A stretch of 64,000 nucleotides of DNA, taken from contig JANQHD010000009.1 of assembly GCA_028282805.1 (NCBI GenBank), positions 183,383 through 247,382 of the forward strand. The letters are read 5' to 3'. The notes under the pieces were generated by a model. It did not search any database. It saw only the letters and a list, made by a program, of their open reading frames with translations, and had not been told where the DNA came from. The position numbers and the translations under genes were made by a program. Position 1 is the stretch's first letter. Every line of letters starts with the position of its first letter. Positions 45,928 through 52,629 of the stretch are shown piece after piece. The stretch is from Phycisphaeraceae bacterium (GTDB taxonomy: Bacteria > Planctomycetota > Phycisphaerae > Phycisphaerales > Zrk34).

Positions 45928-46869
45928 GTGAGAATCTTGCTTGCCAACCCGCGTGGTTTCTGCGCCGGCGTGATCATGGCCATCGACACCGTCGACGAGG
46001 CCCTGAAGATCGTCGGCCCACCGCTCTACGTCTACCACGAGATCGTGCACAACCGCCACGTCGTCGAACGCTTCGTCAAGCTCGGCGTCACCTTCGTCGA
46101 CACCATCGACGAGGTGCCCGAAAACGCCACCGTCGTCTTCAGCGCCCACGGCGTCAGCCCCGACGTCCGCAACCGCGCCAAGCAGCGCGGCTGCACCATG
46201 ATCGACGCCACCTGCCCCCTGGTGACCAAGGTCCACATGGAGGCCATCCGCTACGCACGCCAGGGCTACAAGATCCTGCTCGTCGGCCACGCCGGCCACG
46301 ACGAGGTCGTCGGCACCGTCGGCGAAGCGCCCGACGCGATCACCATCGTCGAGTCGCCCGACGACGTGGCCAACCTCTCGTTCACCGACGACGATGCGCT
46401 GGTCTACCTGACGCAGACCACGCTCAGCATGGACGACGCCAACGTGATCATCAGCGCCATCAAGGCCAAGTTCCCCCACGTCAAGGAACCGCCCAGCGAC
46501 GACATCTGCTACGCGACGACCAACCGCCAGCACGCCGTGCGCTACATCGCGCCCGACGCCGACCTGTGCATCGTCGTCGGCTCGAAAAACAGCTCCAACT
46601 CCGTCCGCCTCACCGAGATCTCCGCCAGCTCCGGCACCCCCGCCCACCTCGTCGACGACGTCAGCGAGATCGACCCGGCCTGGCTCGAGGGCGTCGACAC
46701 CGTGCTGCTCACCGCCGGCGCCAGCGCGCCCGACCACCTGGTCGAAGAGATCATCGACTTCCTCCGCACCGAGTACGGCGCCGTCCTCGACGAACGCCAC
46801 ACGACCGCCGAAGATATGCACTTCGAGCTGCCCCGGTCGCTGCGCGTGCTCCGTGAATCGGCCGTGTGA
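45928..46869 (+). CDS. ispH: 4-hydroxy-3-methylbut-2-enyl diphosphate reductase IspH
   Basis: Last MEP-pathway enzyme, an iron-sulfur reductase that yields IPP and DMAPP. The 313-residue protein keeps all three cluster cysteines: Cys12 in NPRGFCAGV, that in IDATCPLVTKVH, and that in DDICYATTNRQ. Other motifs: YHEIVHNRHVVE with the substrate His, FSAHGVSP, GHAGHDEVVGTVGE, and VVGSKNSSNSVRL. The start is GTG 45928 after GCGGAG, agreeing with the conserved VRILLANPRGFC beginning; the frame is open upstream without homology. Divergent from hpnC, so MEP end product and squalene synthesis genes share one control region. Confidence 0.96.
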   Translation: MRILLANPRGFCAGVIMAIDTVDEALKIVGPPLYVYHEIVHNRHVVERFVKLGVTFVDTIDEVPENATVVFSAHGVSPDVRNRAKQRGCTMIDATCPLVTKVHMEAIRYARQGYKILLVGHAGHDEVVGTVGEAPDAITIVESPDDVANLSFTDDDALVYLTQTTLSMDDANVIISAIKAKFPHVKEPPSDDICYATTNRQHAVRYIAPDADLCIVVGSKNSSNSVRLTEISASSGTPAHLVDDVSEIDPAWLEGVDTVLLTAGASAPDHLVEEIIDFLRTEYGAVLDERHTTAEDMHFELPRSLRVLRESAV

Positions 46870-46872
46870 TGG

Positions 46873-46963
46873 ATACGGAATGGCAAAGGACAAAGGGCAA
46901 AACCCAAAAGGCATGCGCCTTGTCATTTGAGCTTTGCCCTTTGTAATTCGCCCTTCCCTTGCC
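46873..46963. repeat. Imperfect palindrome between ispH and rlmN
   Basis: The left arm ggcaaaggacaaagggcaaa and following acccaaaaggc is mirrored by gccttgtcatttgagctttg, ccctttgtaattc and cttgcc on the right, reaching the rlmN ATG at 46964. It fills nearly all of the 94-base spacer and would place the rlmN start at the foot of a long hairpin. Confidence 0.7.
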
Positions 46964-48166
46964 ATGACCGACAAACCCCACTTCTTCGACCTCACGCCCA
47001 ATACGCTCACCGACTGGTGCGTCGCGCACGGCCTGCCGAAGTTCCGCGCCAAGCAAATCATGCAATGGGTCTACGAGCGCGGCGTCGCCGACCCGCAACA
47101 CATGACCAACCTCTCGAAAGCCGACCGCGACCTGCTCGCCCGCGAGATGACCTTCACCCGCTGGCAAGTCGTCGAAGAACAACACGCCACCGACGGCACG
47201 CGGAAACTACTGTTGGAAAGTGCGGATTGCGGAGTGTGGAATGCGGAGTTACCGAAAACGGACAACGCGCCGCAGGATGCAACTCCACACTCCACACTCC
47301 GCACTCCGCACTTCCAGACCGAGTGCGTGATGATCCCCGCCACGTCGAAGGACTCGGGCAAGCCGCGCCGCACCGCGTGCATCAGCTCGCAGGTCGGCTG
47401 CCCCGTCGGCTGCACGTTCTGCGCCTCGGGCCTCGGCGGCCTCGACGCCAACCTCACCACCGGCATGATCGTCGAGCAGGTCTGGCAGCTCAACCGGATG
47501 TGCGATCTTCGATCTGCGATCTCCGATCGGGGGGAAGATCGAAGATCGGACATCGAAGATCGCACATCCCCCATCACGAACATCGTCTTCATGGGCATGG
47601 GCGAGCCGTTGAGCAATTTTGCCAACGTGTTGCCCGCGATCCGCACGCTCGCCGCCGAGTGGGCGTTCGGCCTGTCGGCCCGGCGAATCACGCTCAGCAC
47701 GGTGGGGTTGCCCGCGCAAATCCGACGGCTGGCCGACCAACTGGGCTTGCCGATCACGCTGGCGATCTCGCTGCACGCGCCCAACGACGAACTGCGGCGC
47801 GAGCTGATCCCGTGGGCCGAGTACACCCGCATCGACGACCTGGTCGACGCGGGGTGTTATTACTTCGAGCGCACCGGTCGCGAGGTGACGCTCGAGTACA
47901 TCTTGCTGCGCGGCGTCAACGACCGGCCGCCGCACGCCAAGCAGCTGGCGCACGTCGCCAAGCGGTTGCGATCGAACGTCAACCTGATCCGTTACAACGA
48001 GGTCAGCCCTTTGCCGTACCAGCGCCCGCTCGACGACGACGTGCACCGGTTTCAAAACGAGCTGCGCACCGCCGGCGTCAACGCCCACATCCGCGCCAGC
48101 CGCGGCCGCGACATCGCCGCGGCGTGCGGACAGCTGAGGCACGAGGCGCATCATGCCAAGGATTGA
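46964..48166 (+). CDS. rlmN: 23S rRNA/tRNA A2 methyltransferase RlmN, interrupted by two in-frame palindromic insertions
   Basis: Radical SAM methyltransferase for 23S rRNA A2503 and tRNA A37. In the 400-residue product the cluster cysteines are C146, C150 and C153 (GCPVGCTFC), the methyl-carrying Cys pair is C139 (TACISSQVGC) and C388 near AAACGQL, and FMGMGEPLSNF and LAISLHAPNDELR are intact. Two stretches do not fit the family: residues about 86-117 (ADCGVWNAELPKTD and TPHSTLRTPHF), coded by the palindrome at 47218-47313, and about 179-202 (CDLRSAISDRGEDRRSDIED), coded by the palindrome at 47496-47569. Both replace short loops and keep the frame, so the enzyme could still fold. ATG 46964 gives the family-like MTDKPHFFDL start. 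Confidence 0.93.
   Translation: MTDKPHFFDLTPNTLTDWCVAHGLPKFRAKQIMQWVYERGVADPQHMTNLSKADRDLLAREMTFTRWQVVEEQHATDGTRKLLLESADCGVWNAELPKTDNAPQDATPHSTLRTPHFQTECVMIPATSKDSGKPRRTACISSQVGCPVGCTFCASGLGGLDANLTTGMIVEQVWQLNRMCDLRSAISDRGEDRRSDIEDRTSPITNIVFMGMGEPLSNFANVLPAIRTLAAEWAFGLSARRITLSTVGLPAQIRRLADQLGLPITLAISLHAPNDELRRELIPWAEYTRIDDLVDAGCYYFERTGREVTLEYILLRGVNDRPPHAKQLAHVAKRLRSNVNLIRYNEVSPLPYQRPLDDDVHRFQNELRTAGVNAHIRASRGRDIAAACGQLRHEAHHAKD
47218..47313. repeat. 96-base palindromic insertion in rlmN, element 1
   Basis: Left arm 47218-47250 and right arm 47281-47313 are inverted copies matching at 30 of 33 bases, with a 30-base centre. Each arm is built of 7-base words (tgcggat, tgcggag, tgtggaa, tgcggag). 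The 96 bases equal 32 codons, so the frame is kept, and the encoded residues fall in a loop between KLLL and the ETV-IP region. Confidence 0.85.
47496..47569. repeat. 74-base palindromic insertion in rlmN, element 2
   Basis: Left arm 47496-47528 and right arm 47537-47569 match at 30 of 33 bases, with an 8-base centre of ggggggaa. Words of seven bases (gatcttc, gatctgc, gatctcc). It is translated between the QVWQLNR helix and PITNIVFMGMGEP. Confidence 0.85.
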
Positions 48167-48187
48167 AACGGGCCCAAGGCGTTATAG

Positions 48188-48322
48188 TTCCTGACACCTT
48201 TTCTACCCCATACGAAGCATCCCCAGCCATCGGAATTAACGCCCGCTCAACGTGCAAAAGAAATTCAAGAGCACTACAAACAATGGGGTAACGAGTATAT
48301 TTTGCTGGGCGAGGGAATTTAA
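48188..48322 (+). pseudogene. C-terminal remnant of a toxin-like protein
   Basis: A 44-codon open frame with a preceding stop and no start codon encodes FLTPFLPHTKHPQPSELTPA, then QRAKEIQEHYKQWGNEYILL and GEGI. The composition and the QRAKEIQEHYxxWGxxY-like helix look like the end of a polymorphic toxin C-terminal domain, and the stop lies only four bases before an SMI1/KNR4-type immunity gene, the usual order for such pairs. The rest of the toxin is missing. It is AT-rich unlike rlmN just before it. The upstream edge GTTCCTGACACCTTTTCT (48187-48204) resembles end sequences seen near REP-associated transposases. Confidence 0.5.
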
Positions 48323-48326
48323 TAAT

Positions 48327-48773
48327 ATGAACAAAGAAGAAATTCGATCAATATTAGAGGCCTGCATCCCAACTGAAGATCCGGGCTATCAGCCGCCAAC
48401 TGAAGCCGAATGGAACGACCTAGAGAAACGGTTTTCATGTCGGTTTCCGCCGGAGATGTATAAGTTCATTGAGCTTATGGCTCAATATGCATTTCCTGGC
48501 GAAATCCTAAACGTTGGGACAGGGCCACACAACGGCAATGATACGATCGAACTTAGCTACGAATTTGAAACTAATGAGAATCCTGCGTGGGACCAAGATA
48601 TGATTCCATTTTACTCTATTGGTAATGGGGACTATTTCTGCGTATCAGCTCGGGAGGACAAAGATTCTAAGATTTACTATTTCTATGCTGATCGAAATGT
48701 ATTTGAGGAATACTGTGATAGTTTTGAGTCTTGGATTCTGCAATTGCCTCAGTTCTTAACCGGGTGCCACTGA
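48327..48773 (+). CDS. SMI1/KNR4 family immunity-like protein
   Basis: A 148-residue acidic protein of the SUKH (SMI1/KNR4) superfamily type, which bind and neutralise toxin nuclease domains. Features: a helical N-terminus MNKEEIRSILEACIPTEDPG, the core PTEAEWNDLEKRFSCRFPPE followed by MYKFIELM, then FPGEILNVGTGPHNGNDTIE, and the beta-strand segment MIPFYSIGNGDYFCVSARED. It is AT-rich and uses AAA, ATA and AAT codons that the neighbours avoid, so it was probably acquired. ATG 48327 follows GAGGGA, four bases after the toxin-tail stop. Its toxin partner is now only a fragment, making this an orphan immunity gene. Confidence 0.8.
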   Translation: MNKEEIRSILEACIPTEDPGYQPPTEAEWNDLEKRFSCRFPPEMYKFIELMAQYAFPGEILNVGTGPHNGNDTIELSYEFETNENPAWDQDMIPFYSIGNGDYFCVSAREDKDSKIYYFYADRNVFEEYCDSFESWILQLPQFLTGCH

Positions 48774-49146
48774 TCGGGAGCAAAGCGACAGATCAGTGTT
48801 GTCAATGAAAGCACCGATCTGCCTGCGCTATGCTTCGGTCGATCGGTGGCGCCTGCTCAGAATAGCCGACGGCGGATTCGCCGCCGGGCGGCTGGGGTCG
48901 GGGACGATCCGGCTCGCGATTACGTGTGTCGGTCGTGTAGAGACGCCCGCGTCGGGCTGCGCCTGCAACCCGCCGCACGTCTGCGTGATCGCAAGCGTTC
49001 TCGACCGCCCGCGCCATTTTTATAGTTTATAGTCTATAAACTATATTATTGCAAAAGAGCTGACGCGTGTGGAGGCGTCGCGGATCGTGGCGTATGGGAA
49101 GCGGGAGGCGCGGGCGGCCGCGCCGCATGGCACCCGCAGCGCGCCG
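48774..49146. other. Gene-free 373-base stretch
   Basis: No supported gene. It contains a GGCGGA-TTC-GCCGCC-like hairpin near 48870, GC-rich spacer resembling the spacer at 42104-42418 in composition, and the second AT palindrome at 49021-49045. Confidence 0.7.
49021..49045. repeat. 25-base AT-rich perfect palindrome, copy 2
   Basis: TATAGTTTATAG-T-CTATAAACTATA; identical to 42268-42292 except for the centre base. Preceded by a short T-run. Confidence 0.85.
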
Positions 49147-50034
49147 CTAGGCCGGTGGGATCCGCAGCGTGTGCTGGCATCGGTTGCACTTCGCCTTGCG
49201 CCCCGCGAGGTCGGCGTTGACGGTGAACGACTTGCCGCAACCGCTGCACGAGAACCGAATCTTGTCCGACCCGGATCGCGACGCTTCCGCCCGCGTGCCT
49301 TCTGACTCTTCTTCTTCTTCTTCTTCTTCTTCTTCTTCGTCGTCGTCGTCGTCGTCGTCGTTCTTCGGCGCGACGCCGGCGTTCTTGATGCCCAAGATGT
49401 CGAGCAGGGAGACCTCGTGACGCGTCGCCCTGATCACACCGGCGTAGGTCAGCGCAAACGCCAGCGAAAAACCGGCTAGGAAGCCACCGATGTGTGCGGC
49501 GTAACCGACTCCGCCGCCCCCGCGCACCACGCCCCAGATGTCAAACGCGAGATAGAGCAGGATCAGCCAGCGGCTGTCGATGTCGAACTTGCCGGTCCGG
49601 TAGAAGATCCACCACACGCAGCTGACGGTGTTGATCGGGTACCAGACGAGAAACATGGCGACGACGCCGTTGATCCCGTCGCTTGCGCCGATCGCCGAGC
49701 CGCCGGCGAACAGGGTGTGCGCAACGCCCCCCGCCAACCCGAACAGGCAGAACAACGGCACGTACAGCAGGTTGCCGACCTTGGCGCAGATGGCGTTGCC
49801 GAAGACCCACAAGAAGATCATGTTGCCGACGAGGTGGATCCAGTCACCGTGCAGCAGCAGCGAGCCGATCATGCCGAGGGGGGACCAGCCATCCAGCACC
49901 ATGGCCTCGACCACGCCCTGCGGCACCCACTCCAACCAAGCCGCGATCGAGAACAGGCTGATCACACCGATCAGCACGAAGTTCGCGATCGGCCAACGGT
50001 GCATGGCGACGTGTGCCTGGTAGGGAATGATCAC
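49147..50034 (-). CDS. Rhomboid-family serine protease with acidic linker and C-terminal zinc ribbon
   Basis: Intramembrane protease, 295 residues. Residues about 14-200 form six membrane helices with the catalytic pair Ser118 (AIGASDGINGVV) and His181 (AAHIGGFLAGF), plus HLVGNMIFLWVFGN for the oxyanion site. After NDILGIKNAGVAPKN-like cytoplasmic sequence comes an Asp7-Glu11 tract, then a zinc ribbon (CSGCGKSF and CNRCQHTL, residues about 263-288) of the type seen in many planctomycete proteins. The start is GTG 50034, giving the usual VIIPYQAHVAMHRWPIANF beginning, with AAAGGG six bases upstream; longer frames lack this. Single gene. Confidence 0.9.
   Translation of the reverse strand: MIIPYQAHVAMHRWPIANFVLIGVISLFSIAAWLEWVPQGVVEAMVLDGWSPLGMIGSLLLHGDWIHLVGNMIFLWVFGNAICAKVGNLLYVPLFCLFGLAGGVAHTLFAGGSAIGASDGINGVVAMFLVWYPINTVSCVWWIFYRTGKFDIDSRWLILLYLAFDIWGVVRGGGGVGYAAHIGGFLAGFSLAFALTYAGVIRATRHEVSLLDILGIKNAGVAPKNDDDDDDDEEEEEEEEEEESEGTRAEASRSGSDKIRFSCSGCGKSFTVNADLAGRKAKCNRCQHTLRIPPA
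49306..49359 (+). repeat. Trinucleotide repeat coding for the Asp/Glu tract
   Basis: Ten TTC after one CTC, then seven GTC on the plus strand, read as 11 Glu and 7 Asp in the rhomboid protein. Such a pure triplet run is prone to length change without frameshift. Confidence 0.9.
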
Positions 50035-50145
50035 GCGCAACCCTTTCAGAACGAGTGATATCAGGTTCGGAGTGAAACGTACCACGTATCGCCGTGTCAT
50101 CGGTGCGAATCGGGCCGCCGCCGCTCACAAGTGTGTGAGTGCCAA

Positions 50146-50250
50146 TAGCCGGCGGCGTACCTGCCGCCGATCTGGGTCTGGGACCGGCACCAAGTATGGT
50201 GCCGGCTATCGTTTTACGCGGTGGACGACCCGGCTCGCACGGACCGGCAC
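50146..50250. repeat. 105-base hairpin module, copy A
   Basis: Begins TAGCCGGCGGCGTACCTGCC, contains the hairpin GGCACCA-AGTA-TGGTGCC, then CGGCTAT, GTTTTACGCGGTGGACGA and CCCGGCTCGCACGGACCGGC. About 97% identical to copy B. Confidence 0.9.
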
Positions 50251-50312
50251 TGCCCCGCTCCCACACGCAACGCCACCAACCCAAAACGCTTATTCATAGG
50301 CCGCAGGTTATA

Positions 50313-50337
50313 TATAGTTTTTAGACTAAAAACGATG
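50313..50337. repeat. 25-base AT-rich palindrome, diverged copy 3
   Basis: TATAGTTTTTAG-A-CTAAAAACGATG: 10 of 12 arm positions pair. Consensus with copies 1 and 2 is TATAGTTTWTAG-W-CTAWAAACTATA. Confidence 0.7.
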
Positions 50338-50440
50338 AACGATCACCTGTCAATTGATCGCGTGACCACATGACCGCTGACCGCGAGGATCAAACGGTCC
50401 GGGCGTGTGCGGGTACGGATATTGATCATGCAAGACGCGC

Positions 50441-50578
50441 TAGCCGGCGGCATACCTGCCGCCGGTCTGGGCCTGGGACCGGCACCAAGTATGGTGCCGG
50501 CTATCCTTTACGCGGTGGACAACCCGGCTCGCACGGACCGGCACCAAGTATGGTGCCGGCTATTGTTTTACGCGGTGG
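50441..50578. repeat. 105-base hairpin module, copy B plus half copy
   Basis: Same order as copy A (CGGCGGCATACCTGCCGCCG, GGCACCA-AGTA-TGGTGCC, CGCGGTGGACAACCCGGC), then a second GGCACCAAGTATGGTGCC and ACGCGGTGG. The final part overlaps the last codons and stop of the next gene (stop at 50568-50570). Confidence 0.9.
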
Positions 50579-50891
50579 CGATCGTGTAGAGGTACCACCG
50601 GCGGCGGGCGGTCTTGCCGGGCTTGGGTTGGCGTTCGCAATACACGGTCATGACTTGGCCGGCGGTGGTGCGCAGCTTCCACCAGTGGCGGCGGAGGTAG
50701 CGTTCGCCCGAGCCGCCCTCGGGTTGTGAGGTGACCCACTGTTCGAGCACCGCGTCGAGTTCGAAGCTTTCCTTGCGCCAGGTGAAGCGCTTCGGCAAAC
50801 CGGGTTCGCCGCGGGCCATGGCGGCGGGGTCGAAGGTGCCGGGGGCGGGGGTGATGGGCTCGGAGATGAACTGGTCGTCGTGACTGTTCAT
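50568..50891 (-). CDS. DUF6504-like small protein
   Basis: A 107-residue protein of unknown function. Residues 8-17 read FISEPITPAP, the opening typical of DUF6504 proteins, and later SGERYLRRHWWKLRTTAGQV and the C-terminal RRRWYLYTIATA fit the aromatic/basic pattern of that family, which often lies beside DNA polymerase genes in actinobacteria; no such gene is here. No signal peptide or membrane segment. Its 3' end is contained in a repeated module, so the last codons may have been replaced by repeat sequence. Transcribed after rpiB, 76 bases downstream, with a hairpin repeat between. Confidence 0.6.
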   Translation of the reverse strand: MNSHDDQFISEPITPAPGTFDPAAMARGEPGLPKRFTWRKESFELDAVLEQWVTSQPEGGSGERYLRRHWWKLRTTAGQVMTVYCERQPKPGKTARRRWYLYTIATA

Positions 50892-50914
50892 GGTGGTTGG
50901 AGGGTCAACGAAAA

Positions 50915-50943
50915 ACGCGGCGGAGCCGCGTCGCTAAATAAAA
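50915..50943 (+). repeat. Stem-loop repeat followed by TCGCTAAAT, after rpiB
   Basis: CGCGGC-GGA-GCCGCG then TCGCTAAATAAAAG. Same layout as 2607-2632; the two share the TCGCTAAATAA tail exactly while the stem sequence differs. Lies between rpiB and the DUF6504-like gene. Confidence 0.6.
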
Positions 50944-50966
50944 GCATGTCACGCGCGCGGGGCGTT

Positions 50967-51431
50967 TTATGATTCGATGGTGGCGGGGTTGGTGCCCTGC
51001 TCGATGGCCATGATCTTGTTGACGCGGCGGGCGTGGCGGCCACCCTCGAAGGGGGTTTCGATCCAGGTCTGGACGATCTGTTCGATGAGGCGTTCGCCGA
51101 GCATGTCGGCCGAGAGGCAGAGCACGTTGGCGTCGTTGTGGGAGCGCGACATCTGGGCGCCGATGTCGTCGTGGACGAGCGCGGCGCGGATGCCGGGCAC
51201 CTTGTTGGCGGCGATGGACATGCCGATGCCGCTGCCGCAGATGAGGATGGCGGCGTCGGCGGCGCCCTCGGAAACCGAATGGCAGGCGCCCCAGGCCATG
51301 TCGGGGTAGTCGCACGACTCGCCGGTGCAGGTGGGCACGGCGGTCAGCTCGTGGCCCATCAGCTGGACCAGGTCTTGCACAAACTTGAAGACCTCAGCTC
51401 CCCTGTGATCCGAGGTGATCGCGATCCTCAT
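50967..51431 (-). CDS. rpiB: Ribose-5-phosphate isomerase B
   Basis: Interconverts ribose 5-phosphate and ribulose 5-phosphate in the pentose phosphate pathway. The 154-residue RpiB/LacA-fold protein starts MRIAITSDHRGAEVFKFVQD; key segments are DYPDMAWGACHSVSEGAADAAILICGSGIGMSIAANK (catalytic Cys in the ICGSG motif) and SRSHNDANVLCLSADML. Its ATG overlaps the stop of the TsaC-phosphatase fusion by four bases (ATGA). Confidence 0.95.
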   Translation of the reverse strand: MRIAITSDHRGAEVFKFVQDLVQLMGHELTAVPTCTGESCDYPDMAWGACHSVSEGAADAAILICGSGIGMSIAANKVPGIRAALVHDDIGAQMSRSHNDANVLCLSADMLGERLIEQIVQTWIETPFEGGRHARRVNKIMAIEQGTNPATIES

Positions 51432-52594
51432 GGTTGGCCTCCTTGCGGTTCAACCGCGACGACGCCCAGTTCGTCCAAGCGGGCGTTGATCCAACGTTGC
51501 ATGTCCCGGGCACATTGCAGGTACACACTCAGACCGCTTCCGATCGGGTCGGCGATCTCGCCCTCCCTGCTGAGCAGTTGCACCTTCTGGCCCGATTCGG
51601 GCGAAGCGGCAAGCACGGCCTGTCGATGTGCCTCAGTCATACAGTATATCACCTCGGCGGCGCGGATGTGAGCCAAACCGAGCGCCCGTGAGGCGTGGTT
51701 GGTGAGCACAAAACCGAGTTTTTCGACCGCCTGGACCGCTTCCGTGGTCGCCGGGGCCCCGTCGGCGGCGAACGCGCCGGCGCTGGCGACCGCCCAGTTT
51801 TGCCCGTTGATCTCGTCGGGCGACAGCCCCAGCCGGGCCGCGAGCTCGTGGCGGGCGATCGCCTCGGCCATGGGGCTGCGGCAGGTGTTGCCGGTGCATA
51901 CGAAAAGGATGGTTCGCATCAACAGTTTCCGCAAATAGCGCTCGTCGTAAATGCCTTCGCGGACAACGTTCAACTCGTCGGCCCGCACGGCCACCACGGT
52001 GGACGCGGCATCGTAGCGGGTTTGCCCGCCGTCGAGAACCAGGTCCACGCGGTCGCCCAGCGCCTCGATCGCCGCGGCGCCGGTCAGCGGTGGGGCCTGG
52101 CCCGACAGGTTGGCGCTCGACGCCACCACCGGCGCCCCCGCGCCGCTGAGCAGCGGGCCGGCGACGGGGTCGTCGCAGCAGCGCAGGCCCACGACGCGGT
52201 CGCTGTAAATCAGCTCGCGCGCCTCGGGCGGCAGGCCCAGCGCCTCGACCTTCTCGTCGATGACCGCGTCGGCCACCTCCGCGAGCACGGTGATGGGCCC
52301 GGGCATGGTCCGCCGACACAACCGCGCCACCGTCGGCTGGTTTTCGAGGTCGACCAGGCCCGCCACCTCGTCGGGCGAGCCCATGTGCACGCTGAACGGC
52401 TTGCCCGCCGGGCGCTGCTTGATCTCGTACAATCGCGCCACGGCTTGCGGGTGTGCCACTGAAGCGCCGACGCCGTACACGGTCTCGGTCGGAAACACGA
52501 CTAGCCCCCCGCCGCGCAGCACCTCGGTCGCGCGGCGTACGGCGGCGTCGCGTTGGGCGGGGTTTTTCACATCGATCACGGTGGCGGTGGGCAT
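51428..52594 (-). CDS. tsaC: Fusion of TsaC/Sua5/YrdC-type threonylcarbamoyl-AMP synthase and low-molecular-weight phosphatase
   Basis: A 388-residue two-domain protein. Residues about 15-220 match YrdC/Sua5 (TEVLRGGGLVVFPTETVYGVGASVAHP, KQRPAGKPFSVHM, PGPITVL, VVASSANLSGQAPPLTG), which makes threonylcarbamoyl-AMP for tRNA t6A37. Residues about 228-388 match the LMW protein tyrosine/arginine phosphatase family: FVCTGNTCRSPMAEAIA with the Cx5R P-loop, and SREGEIADPIG-type acid loop. The two activities have no obvious shared pathway. The same-frame linkage is clear with no stop between. Stop overlaps the rpiB start by four bases; the gene lies 35 bases after birA. Confidence 0.92.
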   Translation of the reverse strand: MPTATVIDVKNPAQRDAAVRRATEVLRGGGLVVFPTETVYGVGASVAHPQAVARLYEIKQRPAGKPFSVHMGSPDEVAGLVDLENQPTVARLCRRTMPGPITVLAEVADAVIDEKVEALGLPPEARELIYSDRVVGLRCCDDPVAGPLLSGAGAPVVASSANLSGQAPPLTGAAAIEALGDRVDLVLDGGQTRYDAASTVVAVRADELNVVREGIYDERYLRKLLMRTILFVCTGNTCRSPMAEAIARHELAARLGLSPDEINGQNWAVASAGAFAADGAPATTEAVQAVEKLGFVLTNHASRALGLAHIRAAEVIYCMTEAHRQAVLAASPESGQKVQLLSREGEIADPIGSGLSVYLQCARDMQRWINARLDELGVVAVEPQGGQP

Positions 52595-52629
52595 GGTTCA
52601 CCTGATTATCGTGCCGAGCAAGCGGCGAA

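Larger units (their letters stand above)
50035..50567. other. Gene-free 533-base repeat-rich stretch
   Basis: No gene is supported on either strand. It carries two copies of a 105-base hairpin module (50146-50250 and 50441-50545), an extra half copy to 50578, and the third AT palindrome (50313-50337) with the spacer between. Confidence 0.75.

Noticed and set aside
45142..47061. 639-codon minus-strand frame across ispH and hpnC
   Set aside because: It runs antisense to ispH and out of frame through hpnC; no family signal.
48796..49032. 78-codon plus-strand frame after the SMI1 gene
   Set aside because: Ends inside the AT palindrome and has no ribosome site or conserved pattern.
50146..50578. 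CRISPR or IS element
   Set aside because: Two modules 190 bases apart with no regular spacing, no transposase and no spacer-repeat alternation.
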